From Corythucha ciliata (taxonomy: Eukaryota > Arthropoda > Insecta > Hemiptera > Tingidae): a DNA stretch of 64,000 bases. The position numbers and the translations under genes are program-made. The notes beneath the pieces were generated by a model. The model made no database searches. It worked only from the letters and a program-made list of their open reading frames with translations, and was not told the origin of the DNA. Numbering within the stretch: the first letter of the stretch is position 1; each line of letters starts with the position of its first letter. Positions 54,948-64,000 of the stretch are shown here, one piece after another. Location: NCBI GenBank assembly GCA_038030265.1, contig CM075941.1:51003952-51067951 (forward strand), written 5' to 3'.

Positions 54948-57900
54948 TTAGTCCAGAATGTAGTCAAGTAAGTAAGGGGGTGGACGTCTTTCCCGAGAAC
55001 TTCTCCTTGGTACGACGATAACTTGATTTCTGTCGACGTTTAGAGGGCTTTGAGAGGGAGCGTGATCAAGGGTTTGTCTTTCATCCTGTTCAGGATCTCT
55101 GTCTTCACAGCTCGATGGTTGGAGCATGGATGGTTCTTCAGCTTCCTCGAGTGGGTGTCCTAATGGAGCTAAGTGGCGAGATGAAACGGTTGTCTCCCGT
55201 CCGTCAGCGAGTCTGACGTGAGAGTAGTCTGCGTTACCATCCAAAAGCGTAACTTCCTCGACTAACGGATCGAATTTCGATGTGCGATTATATTTTTTTA
55301 GGTATGCGGGACCGGGTTTCAGAAGCCATGTCGGTGTTGAAATTCCCTTTCCCGTACGACGAGGGTGCTTGAACAGTAGTTCATGAGGTGTGGCATTGGT
55401 TGAGGTACATAGTAAGGATCGTATAGAATGAAGAGCTTCGCAAAGAACACTTTCCCAGTGTCGGGTATCGATGTTTCGAGAGCGTAGAGCTAATTCTATC
55501 GTCCTCCACAGCACGCCGTTATATCTCTCGACTTGACCATTACCAGCAGGATTATAGGGGGTGGTACGGCTCGATGCTATTCCTTGTGAAGTAAGGTACT
55601 CTTTCATTTCAGCAGACATGAAAGACGATCCTCTGTCCGTATGAATGTAGGAAGGAGCTCCGAAAATTGAAATAAGAGAACGAAGGTGAGTTATGACGGT
55701 CGAAGTGGACGTATCACGGCACGGAAAAGCGAAAGGAAAGCGGGAAAATTCATCAATGACGACGAGGAGATACCGATTTTGGGTGGACGAAGGCAAAGGA
55801 CCTTTAAAATCGACGTTAAGCCGCTCGAAAGGAGCTGTTGCTTTTATTAAAGTGCCTTGATTTCTATGAAACCTCGGCTTAATTGCAGCACAGTGCTTGC
55901 AAGCTGCAGAAATCCGACGTATTTCGTCCAAAGAATAAGGAAGATTCTTACTTCTAACCCAATGGTACAAGCGGGTTACACCGGGATGACAGAGTTCGTC
56001 GTGAATTTTCTCAAGCTTCTCGAGAGAAGTTTGGATTGTGGAACATATTCTTGAAAAAGCATCTGCCGCAGTGTTTTGGGATCCGGGCCTGTAAATGATA
56101 TCATATTGAAAACATGACAATTCGAGACGCCACCTCAATATCTTCTCATTCTTCACTTTACCCGAATGCGAGACATTGAACATGAATGATACAGACCGTT
56201 GATCAGTGATCAGTTTAAAGTGGCGTCCGATCAGGTAATGACGCCATTTGCGGACCGCTTCAACAATCGCTTGAGCCTCTTTTTCCACTGACGAGTGTTT
56301 TAATTCAGAACCGGATAAAATTCTGGAAAAAAAGGCGACTGGACGATCAGCTTGGGATAAGGTCGCAGCCAAAGCATTTTCCGAGGCATCAGTTTCGACA
56401 ACAAACGGCAAATCCGGATCGATACACGTAACGACAGAATTTTCGATGTCCGATTTTAAATTTTCAAACGCCCGCAAGCCTTCCGGCGACAGGGGGAACG
56501 AAGAACGAACCAGAGGGAGGATTTTGGCCGAAAATTTAGGAATATGTGCCGAGTAATGAGAAAACATTCCGACAGTACGACGCATTGATGCGGTATCATG
56601 AGGAGGAGAGAGTTTTCTGAGTGGGTTGAGGCGATCAGGATCCGGTTTGATGGCTTTATTTGAAATTTGGTAGCCCAGAAGATTAATAGAACGAAGCGAA
56701 AACGAAGACTTTTCTTCGTTAAGGGTGAGACGATATTTCCTGGCGGCGTTCATAAAATTTTTGAGGTTTCGATCGTGTTCTTCTTTAGTTTTGCCGCAAA
56801 CTGTCACGTCGTCCAAGTAGGCGTAAGTTCCTTGGAGGTTTTCTTTGCGGATAATTCCGTCGATGGCTCGCTGGAACGCTGCAACGCCGTTGGTGACGCC
56901 AAGAGGTATACGATTAAAATGGTACAGCTGCCCGCATGCTTCGAACGCTGTGTAAGCTTTGTCTTCTTCTTTTATAGGAATTTGATGGTACGCGCTTTTT
57001 AAATCAATCGTACTGAATATTTCGTTACACGCGACCTTGTTTACTATTTCCTCGATCCGAGGAAGAGGATAGGCGTCCAACAGTGTGAAGCGATTAATTG
57101 TCCTAGAATAATCGATCACCATTCTTTTTTTATGGTTTTCGTTCGAGACAACGAGAGCCTGAGCTCGCCAAGGTGAGAAACTTGGTTCTACGATCCCTTC
57201 TGAAAGTAGACGTTTGATTTCTGCTTCGATAAATTCGAGGTCACTTGATGAATGTCGACGAGATTTAGTAGCTACAGGAGCGCAGCCTTCTTTCAAATTA
57301 TCGAAAAGCGAAGCTGGTTCCACGAGGGCGGCGGTCAAAGAAGAACAAATGGTGAGAGCCTCTTTTGCACCCCCAAAAACTACCTGAAGAGAGGAATGGG
57401 CCTTCAAGAGATCGTGACCTATTATGAGATCAGAACAGAGATCGGGGAGAAGAGACAGCTCCACGCCTTCATACGAGTGGTTAAGAAGTGTTAGAGTGAC
57501 TTTACATCGCCCAGTTATTCGCGACGTAACAGATGTGGAGGCCATTGACACCTTTCCTGACGACGGAAGAACACGAAGACCTAACTTGTGGGCAGTCTTC
57601 GTATTAAGAAAGCTCGAGGTACTTCCGGTGTCGACCAGAGCGAATACTGGGTGGCCATTGATCGTAGCCGCAACTGTGCTTTTGGTAAGGCTACCGGCTA
57701 TCGAGCTGAGAACTGCGGTCGAGTGCCGTGAGTTTGACTTTAAATTTTGCTTCGACGCTTGGTAGGACGATCTACAGACGGAAGCGAAGTGCCCCTTCTT
57801 GAAACATTTTGTGCATTGAGCGTTTTTCGCTGGGCAGTTAGTTCGAGAATGTTTCTTTTTGTCGCAGTAGAAACATTTTTGATGAATAGCGGCGACTGTT

Positions 57901-57971
57901 TATTGGGAGGAGCTCGAGGATACTGAAGATTCTCGACGAGAGCTTTTAGATTTCGATGGAGATGGCAAATC
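54948..57971 (-). pseudogene. pol: gypsy Gag end and Pol: zinc knuckles, protease, RT, RNase H, integrase
   Basis: One minus-strand frame is open from 57899 to 54948, about 980 codons. It begins with two zinc knuckles (CFYCDKKKHSRTNC, CTKCFKKGHFASVC), then protease (FALVDTGSTSSF and LIIGHDLL), RT (FSTIDLKSAYHQIPI, YAYLDDVTVCG), RNase H (VVETDASE, SSVEKEAQAI, ITDQRSVSF) and integrase (HDELCHPGVTRLYHW with CKHC, LNVDFKGPLP, IHTDRGSSFM and NGQVERYNG with catalytic Glu). All catalytic sets look intact. Just upstream a TAA (57900-57902) interrupts a Ser/Lys-rich Gag linker, after which the element ends at 57971. Frames beginning at GTG 57551 miss the knuckles and protease site. Confidence 0.9.
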
Positions 57972-58310
57972 GAGTCGTCATACCGTCTATCCCCTCGCTC
58001 GTCCTCTTTCAAACTATCGTTTTGTTTATTTTATTTTATTTTCTTCCGAGAGTTCACCTCTTTGCCAGAGTGCTTCCCGGTGGCCAGTCCCTAAAAGGAT
58101 CACCCTCCGGCGCACTTCACCACTGAGTGCTCTCCACGCGTTTCCCTTTCAGAGAGTTCACCTCTTTGCCAGAGCGCTGCCCGGTGGCCAGTCCCTAAAA
58201 GGATCACCCTCCGGCGCGCTTCACCTCTGAGTGCTCTCACCTCGCGACCAATTAATTTGTGGAAGCCGGGAGTCAGAAGCTGATACTATCTCACCCGGTC
58301 CGGCTGACCA
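57972..58310 (+). repeat. remainder of the 5' LTR with a 104-bp tandem duplication
   Basis: Matches the 3' LTR from 62739 to 62973, but 58048-58151 is a tandem extra copy of the block starting gagagttcacctctttgcc, repeated from 58152. The 3' LTR has one copy only. Confidence 0.88.
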
Positions 58311-58316
58311 CAAAAC

Positions 58317-58334
58317 TGGTGACCCCGACGTGAT
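58317..58334 (+). promoter_or_regulatory. primer-binding site, tRNA-Trp type
   Basis: TGGTGACCCCGACGTGAT lies 6 bases after the LTR end. It is complementary to the 3' end of eukaryotic tRNA-Trp plus CCA over 18 positions. tRNA-Trp priming is known for the CsRn1 clade of Ty3/gypsy elements. Confidence 0.85.
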
Positions 58335-58353
58335 TTTTTTTCACACACTCAAC

Positions 58354-59130
58354 ATGGTCGACAACGCTGGTGATGGAGGTGCAGGTGACAATCACGCTGC
58401 GGCAACGTACTCCGTGCGGTTACCTAGGTTATGGTATCTACAAGTCGAGGCAGTTTTCGCTTCTAACAATATCGTCGGTGAATTGAGACAGTTCCAAATA
58501 GTACTTGGACAACTTCCTTACAAGGTTCTTACGCAAGTCACTGACCTAGCCAAGAACCCGGGAAACACTCCGTACACGACTCTCAAGAACAGACTGACCA
58601 ATCTTTTCAGTCAAAGTGAGGAACGACGAATTACTCGCCTCCTGGAGGAAACTCACTTGGGTGACGCCAAACCTTCACAGTTATTGCGCCAAATGCAGAC
58701 TCTCGCCGGCGCCAATGCCACAGACCAAGTGCTTAAAACAATCTGGTTAAGGGCCTTGCCTACCCGGATGAAGACGATTCTAGCCGTTCTCGAGGAAGAT
58801 AACATCACGCGGATTGCTGATGTCGCCGACAAGATCTATGAATCCGATCAAGAAGCTTTCAGTCGTCCGTCAAACGATCCAAGGATAGAACAATTAACTC
58901 AAGAGCTCCGTCTGTTGCGATTGAGTATGGCGGAAATTCAAACGAATCATCGCTCACGCTCTAGAACTTCACGTGGGACCGATCAACGACGATCAAGATC
59001 TCGATCTCAGTCAAAAACGACCCGACTCTGTTATTATCACCGGCGTTTCGCTGAGAAGGCTAAGAAATGCGTTTCACCCTGCAACTGGACAGAAAATCAA
59101 CTGCAAGACATGGGTTCCTCGGAAAACTAA
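58354..59130 (+). CDS. gag: Gag of the CsRn1-like gypsy element
   Basis: ATG 58354 is the first ATG after the primer site and gives 258 residues. A PRLWYLQVEAVFASNNI start leads into the helical Gag body (LPYKVLTQVTDL, PYTTLKNRLTNLFSQSEERR, LGDAKPSQLLRQM), then a coiled region and an Arg/Ser-rich linker. The end carries an unusual CHCC-type zinc motif (LCYYHRRFAEKAKKCVSPCNW) known for CsRn1-clade Gag instead of CCHC. The frame stops at 59130. Protease resumes in the same frame about 70 bases later, so the stop is either an inactivating change or a read-through point. Confidence 0.85.
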   Translation: MVDNAGDGGAGDNHAAATYSVRLPRLWYLQVEAVFASNNIVGELRQFQIVLGQLPYKVLTQVTDLAKNPGNTPYTTLKNRLTNLFSQSEERRITRLLEETHLGDAKPSQLLRQMQTLAGANATDQVLKTIWLRALPTRMKTILAVLEEDNITRIADVADKIYESDQEAFSRPSNDPRIEQLTQELRLLRLSMAEIQTNHRSRSRTSRGTDQRRSRSRSQSKTTRLCYYHRRFAEKAKKCVSPCNWTENQLQDMGSSEN

Positions 59131-62100
59131 GCACGACATCAGTCCACGACGGGATCTGATGTCGACATTCCAACCCGTCGCCGTCCGTCGTCGGAATACT
59201 TCCTGGTTGATACCGGAGCGGACGTTTCAGTATTACCAAAAAAAAGGGTAGCATAATTCATGAGGCTAACTTGACTCTGGAAACGGTCAACAATTCACCC
59301 ATCTAGGTGTACGGAATCGAACACAGGAAACTGGATTTGGGAATACGACGATCGTTCCCGTGGGATTTCATCTCGGCTGAAGTCGCTCACCCCATCATAG
59401 GAGCCGACTTCTTAGCACATTACGGCCTCACTCCCGATCTCCGCAAAAAAGAGTTACTGGACACTAACACGGGACTAAAGGTCACCGGACGAGTACGAAC
59501 TTCAAACGTTCCGACCGTCTCAGCCATTCCTCGAAACTCAGCTCTTCGGGAACTTTTGAAGGAATTTCCTGGTCTAACTAAGCCCACGCCTCGATCACCT
59601 GTGAATCCCGAAGAAATCTACCACTTTATCGAGACTCAAGGTCCACCCGTGCACTGCAAGGTTCGACGACTTGCTCCAGATCGGTACCAGGCAGCGAAAA
59701 AAGAATTTTCCCGCATGATGGAAGAAGGAATTTGCAGACCGTCAAGCAGCCCATGGTCAAGCCCTCTTCATATTGTCAATAAGAAGGACGGAACGATACG
59801 CCCTTGTGGGGACTATCGACAACTGAACAGTCGCACCATCCCCGACAGATACGGAATACCGAGCCTTCATGACTTCACATATCATTTGGCCAATACAACA
59901 ATATATTCCACCCTCGACATAAACCGAGCTTATCATCACATACCGATTGCACCCCAAGACATCCCAAAGACAGCGATATTAACACCGTTCGGGCTTTTCG
60001 AGTTCGTCAAAATGGGATTTGGTCTTAGGAACGCCGGACAATCTTTTCAACGATACATGGATCAAATATTTCGAAATATACCTTTCGTTTTCGTTTATAT
60101 CGACGACATCTTAATAGCGTCTCGCAACGAAAAGGAACACAAGGAACACCTTCATATAGTCTTAAGTCTTCTGGACAAACATCGACTAACACTAAATGTT
60201 GACAAGTGCGTTCTGGGTCAAGCACAGGTTAAATTTCTGGGATATTCAGTCTCGGCGGAAGGAATCGCGCCACTAGAAGACCGAGTCAAGGCGATCAACG
60301 AAATACCACCGCCAAAAACAGTTCGTGATCTTGGAAGATTCTTAGGAATGGTGAATTTCTACCGAAAAAGTCTTCCTGGTGCAGCAGTAATTCAAAAACC
60401 CCTCAATCAATATCTCACTTCGTCTAAAAAAAAACGATAAGACTCCCGTCGAATGGAAGCAATCGTCTCTAAAAGCTTTTGAGGATCTCAAACGATTACT
60501 GTCCTGTGCCACAAAGCTTGCACACCCTCGTCAAGAAGCCCAACTTTTCTTGGTAACCGACGCAAGTGATTCGGGAATAGGGGCTTCCTTGGAGCAGCTC
60601 GTCAATGGAAAATTGGAACCTCTCGGATTTTTTTCACGAACACTCAACATTGCCCAGGCTAATTATAGTACATACGATAAGGAGCTTCTGGGAATATACG
60701 AAGCCGTACGCTATTTCCGACCATTCCTCGAAGGACGACAATTCACTGTCCTTACGGATCATCAGCCTTTGACTCACGCATTTAAGAAAAACTCAGCCAC
60801 GGCTTGTCCCCGACGTCTTCGGCAATTAAACTTAATTTGTCAGTTCACGACTTCCATACAATACAGGAAGGGGGAAGAAAATCTGGTCGCCGACGCTCTC
60901 AGTCGCATTGCTACGGTCAACCTAACCGAGGATTACTCAGCATTAGCATCAGCTCAAAAGGATGATTCAACTCTTCTGACTTTGATGACACAACCCAATC
61001 TCCGCTTCGACCAATGCCCCATTCCGGGAACCGATATCACAATAACTTGTGAAACTTCCACCGGGAGCCCTCGTCCGTATCTACCAACGTCCTTCAGAGA
61101 AGCCGCTTTTCTTCGGCTCCATAAACTCAGTCATCCAGGGATCAAGGCTTCCCGGATCCTGGTCGCACAAAGGTATTTCTGGCCCTCTATGAATACAGAC
61201 GTCGGTCTCTGGGTTAAAAAATGTTTAGCGTGTCAAGCAAGTAAAGTAACTCGCCACACGAAAACACCCACAGGGAAGTTCGGCCCAGCCAACAAGTTGG
61301 AACACGTCCACATTGATATGGTCGGTCCATTACCGCAATCAGGAGGGAAAAGATACTGCTTGACTATGATCGACAGAACATCACACTGGGTTGAAGCCAT
61401 TCCCTTAGCTTCCATCGAGAGCAGTATTGTCGCTAGAAAATTCTTCAAGCACTGGATTACTCGTTTCGGCACGCCCGACCGAATTTCCACTGACCAAGGT
61501 CGCCAATTCGAGTCGAATCTCTTCAAAAACTTAATGGGAATGTTAGGTATACAGCGAATTCGTACAACAGCCTATCACCCTCAAAGCAACGGAGCTATTG
61601 AACGCTGGCACCGTTCATTAAAGACGGCGTTAACGACCTACCTGGACGTGCCACATTGGACGAACGCTCTTGGTCCAGTTCTTCTTGGTCTCCGGTCAGC
61701 CATCAAACGGGACGAAGGATTGTCAGCAGCTGAACTTCTTTACAACCAACCTTTAAGGTTGCCTGGAGATCTGTTCACTCCTTCCTCAACAAACGCGCTC
61801 CTTCGCGCAAACGCGTTCGATGATTTCCTCCCGAGCCTACGCCAAGCAATGGCTACCCTTCGGGATCGACCTGACTCAAACAAACCATTCGTCAGTCAAG
61901 ACCTCCAAGAATGCACCCACGTTTTCCTCCGCAATGAAGTCGTCAAGCGCGCATTGCATCCTACGTATAGCGGCCCATTTCAAGTTCTTTGGCGTGACAA
62001 TAAGACAATGAAGATTTCGCTACCCAACAGAGAAGCTCTAGTCTCATTAGACCGCGTAAAACCAGCTTAAACCCTAGTCTCACCTTCCGACATTGTCCCT

Positions 62101-62268
62101 ACAGCTCCGCTTTACGAATTACTACCGCAAGAAACAGAAGCTCAACCAGCCGCTACATCTCTTGACGAAACTTCTCACTCCGAACCTCAACCGGTGATCG
62201 AACCATACAGGACAAGATTCGGAAGAATATCTCGACCACCTGTTCGTTTCGAGCCATGCCTGTTCTAA
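59131..62268 (+). pseudogene. pol: Pol of the CsRn1-like gypsy element
   Basis: Order: protease FLVDTGADVSVLP (59200-59240), with a one-base shift at the A-run 59236-59244 and a TAG near 59305; RT from 59307 (KKDGTIRPCGDYRQLN, YSTLDINRAYHHIPI, VFVYIDDILIAS); and a shift at the A-run near 60427. RNase H (VTDASDSGIGASLEQ, TYDKELLGIYEA, LTDHQPLTHAF) and integrase (HKLSHPGIKASR with CLACQ, VHIDMVGPLP, ISTDQGRQFES, NGAIERWHRS) follow. TAA at 62068 is followed in the same frame by 66 codons ending RTRFGRISRPPVRF, the usual carboxy end of such Pol proteins, so true coding ran to 62268. Both shifts fall in A homopolymers and may be consensus errors. Confidence 0.88.
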
Positions 62269-62293
62269 TTTTATTTTTATTCTATCTCCCAAC

Positions 62294-62575
62294 ATGAACG
62301 CGGAGATATTCGAAACAATCCTCAAAGAAATGAGGGAAGAAGCGATTGTAATCCGCCAGGCGGTTTCAAGTTTACTTCGCTCGACCATCCCCTGGAGAAG
62401 GCCTCCACTCATCGAGCACGATTACGTTCCTACGCCTATCTCAGGCCCACAGAAGGCCCGGACCGTCGCACGATGCCACAGGACTACTCAAATTCCAGCT
62501 CGCCGGAATATAACCGCGGACCCGGACCGTTCAGTCGTCAACGCACAGGGGAATGACAAGGCCACGCAAACCTAA
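62294..62575 (+). CDS. small ORF between pol and 3' LTR
   Basis: 93 codons starting MNAEIFETILKEMREEAIVI, with an amphipathic start and a basic Pro/Thr/Arg-rich remainder. It begins 25 bases after the end of pol coding and stops 12 bases before the polypurine tract. It has no transmembrane segment or signal peptide, so it is not an Env. It could be an accessory ORF or chance; the intact frame next to a broken pol is notable. Confidence 0.4.
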   Translation: MNAEIFETILKEMREEAIVIRQAVSSLLRSTIPWRRPPLIEHDYVPTPISGPQKARTVARCHRTTQIPARRNITADPDRSVVNAQGNDKATQT

Positions 62576-62587
62576 GGTTTACGACAA

Positions 62588-62601
62588 GTCAGGGGGGCGT
62601 G
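62588..62601 (+). promoter_or_regulatory. polypurine tract
   Basis: AGTCAGGGGGGCG-type purine-rich run immediately before the 3' LTR, the plus-strand primer site of LTR retroelements. Confidence 0.7.
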
Positions 62602-62973
62602 TGTCGTGTCTCCAATTTTATAACTTGCCTTCACTTTTATTTGATCTTACTTTCAAAATTATTTTAAAAACAAATAAATGCAGGCGAGCGAGGAGTATAA
62701 AAGACGGCCCATTTCCCCGGTCTCCTGCAGTCTTTCCTGAGTCGTCATACCGTCTATCCCCTCGCTCGTCCTCTTTCAAACTATCGTTTTGTTTATTTTA
62801 TTTTATTTTCTTCCGAGAGTTCACCTCTTTGCCAGAGTGCTGCCCGGTGGCCAGTCCCTAAAAGGATCACCCTCCGGCGCGCTTCACCTCTGAGTGCTCT
62901 CACCTCGCGACCAATTAATTTGTGGAAGCCGGGAGTCAGAAGCTGATACTATCTCACCCGGTCCGGCTGACCA
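62602..62973 (+). repeat. 3' LTR of the CsRn1-like gypsy element
   Basis: 372 bp, TGTCGTG ... GCTGACCA. Contains a TATAAAAG box at 62696-62703 that is missing from the interrupted 5' copy. The right half matches 57972-58310 except for the 104-bp duplication there. Confidence 0.88.
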
Positions 62974-63640
62974 CTAAATTCCTCAATTTTCGGCACGAAT
63001 CAGCGCTTTTTCCTTATTTCAGCAATGAAAGTAGCCTCTGGAAACGACGAATGAGGATTCCTCATTTTTTTGCTGTAAATGAGTGAATTTTCTCGATTTT
63101 AGCCGCGAATTATAGCTATTTTTCTCCATTTCTACCACGAATTGGCACGTTTCCTCAAATTTAGCCAAGTATATTAGCGCTTTTTCTCAATTTTTAACCC
63201 TGAGTTTCAGTTTCTTTCAATTTTTTCCACCCATAAGTCTTGAATTTGCATTTTTCTCTATTTTAGTCATGCATTTGTTAATTGTTTGCTGCGAATTATC
63301 TTTTTTTTTTTTTTTTGTATAAAAAAAGCAGCATTTGAAGTCTGATTTTGCCCTTGACCTGAGAGATTTGAAAGCCTTTGCAAACTTTTTAAAGAATTTG
63401 AACGCTATTGAGAACTTTTGTTGAGCTATGAAAGACTTTGAACGTCTACGAACAGGTTTTCGATAGCCTTTGAGTGCATTGGAGTGATCCGGGAATCCGG
63501 TATATCCACTGGAAGCCTAAAAAAAGTTTTTGGAAATCTTATAATGCTTTTGAAAGCCATTAAAAGCTATTAAAAGCCTATGAAAGACCTTGAGACGTTT
63601 GGATGGAGCCCCTAAAGGGCTTGAAGTTGAAACAATAGGG
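62974..63640 (+). repeat. family A field (plus) followed by a gaaagcctttg-rich repeat
   Basis: 62985-63320 shows diverged gaattagcg / ttttagcc units; a T-run lies at 63300-63317. 63355-63610 is built on short words such as gaaagcctttg and aaagctattg at about 10-25 bases. Confidence 0.6.
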
Positions 63641-64000
63641 ATTTATTTGTTGTCAAGATGTGGAAAAAATCGATAAGTCACTTGAACAATTGAGTAAACG
63701 CTACTGAAACGGGCTGAAATTGAGAAAAAACGCTACTTCCCAGCTAAAATTAAGAAACTGTGAATTGACGGCTAGTTCGCGGAGTAAAATTAGTTGAGAA
63801 AAACGCCAATTTGCGGAAAAATGTAGCGCTGATCCGCTGCTTAAATGGAGGAAATCTGATTCGCAGCTAAAAATGAGATAAAGCGTTATAATTTGCTGCT
63901 AAAATTGATAAAATTAATGAATTCGCGGATAAAATTGAGAAAAAGTGATAATTCGCGGCTAGAACTGAGAAAAAACGCTCAGTCGCTGTTAATTGAGAAA
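63641..64000 (-). repeat. family A repeat field (minus orientation)
   Basis: Units such as gctaaaattgagaaaaacgc and aattcgcgg continue to the window edge, opposite in orientation to the field at 62985-63320. Confidence 0.65.

Larger units (their letters stand above)
54794..57971 (-). mobile_element. second gypsy element inserted in the 5' LTR (3' LTR-pol-partial gag)
   Basis: Minus-strand element: 3' LTR 54794-54931, polypurine tract (ccaggagggaagaa), pol 54948-57899 and a short end of gag up to 57971. Its own 5' LTR and most of gag are absent; the right junction is directly in the other element's LTR. The insertion is therefore incomplete or was trimmed by a deletion that also removed host LTR sequence. 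Confidence 0.82.
54763..62973 (+). mobile_element. Ty3/gypsy (CsRn1-like) LTR retrotransposon, split by a second gypsy element
   Basis: 5' LTR pieces 54763-54793 and 57972-58310, tRNA-Trp-type primer site, gag, pol, small ORF, polypurine tract and 3' LTR 62602-62973. The first 31 bases of the LTR (54763-54793) match 62602-62632, and the rest resumes at 57972 matching 62739 onward. A 3178-bp minus-strand gypsy fragment lies between. About 106 bp of U3, including the TATA box present at 62696-62703 in the 3' LTR, is missing from the 5' LTR. No target duplication is evident. Confidence 0.88.

Noticed and set aside
54757..62983. attcct on both sides of the CsRn1-like element as its target duplication
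   Set aside because: On the right the word lies several bases beyond the LTR end, not next to it, so it is probably coincidence.

Overview
The window is eukaryotic, gene-poor and dominated by transposable elements. The combination of an errantivirus-type Env fragment, Jockey/I-type LINEs, a Penelope-like element, a tRNA-Trp-primed Ty3/gypsy element, a FLYWCH/MULE transposon and a DUF4806 gene points to an arthropod, most likely an insect; I cannot name the species. There are no bacterial operons, rRNA genes or CRISPR arrays. Nearly every recognisable coding block belongs to a mobile element and most carry stops, frameshifts or truncations.

Layout. 1-5 kb: decayed short-unit repeats, a tRNA-headed SINE with a headless foldback copy, and a minus-strand LINE endonuclease. 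5.0-7.3 kb: a TIR element with a 6-bp target duplication that carries a spliced DUF4806-type gene. 7.3-11.2 kb: nested small TIR/foldback elements, a long decayed tandem-repeat field and a 5'-truncated Jockey 3' end. 11.6-13.5 kb: a Mutator-like element with TIRs and target duplication. 13.5-16.1 kb: repeat fields and a second SINE. 16.1-19.9 kb: a minus-strand Ty3/gypsy element, internally deleted but with almost identical LTR remnants. 22.2-23.7 kb: a mariner/Tc1-like foldback with arms of about 660 bp around a transposase remnant. 24.5-34.7 kb: a mosaic of CR1/L2-like LINE, a 500-N gap, a piggyBac tail, a LINE with ORF1 and ORF2, an errantivirus int-env fragment and a second related LINE. 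34.7-38.2 kb: repeat fields and MITEs. 38.2-43.4 kb: a 5.2-kb TIR-like element full of accgt/acggt repeats, split by a Penelope-like element. 44.8-54.2 kb: three exons of a host gene on the minus strand, with an I-type LINE and repeat fields in its introns. 54.8-63.0 kb: a plus-strand gypsy element whose 5' LTR is interrupted by a second, minus-strand gypsy element. 63-64 kb: repeat field.

The only convincing host gene is the three-exon gene (54051-54161, 52524-52716, 44755-47167). Its splice phases agree across both introns, and it encodes a long, basic, low-complexity protein of unknown function; one base appears to be missing near 46925. The rest of the window is a record of insertion into insertion, with most intervening DNA being highly degenerate tandem arrays of 21-33-bp units.
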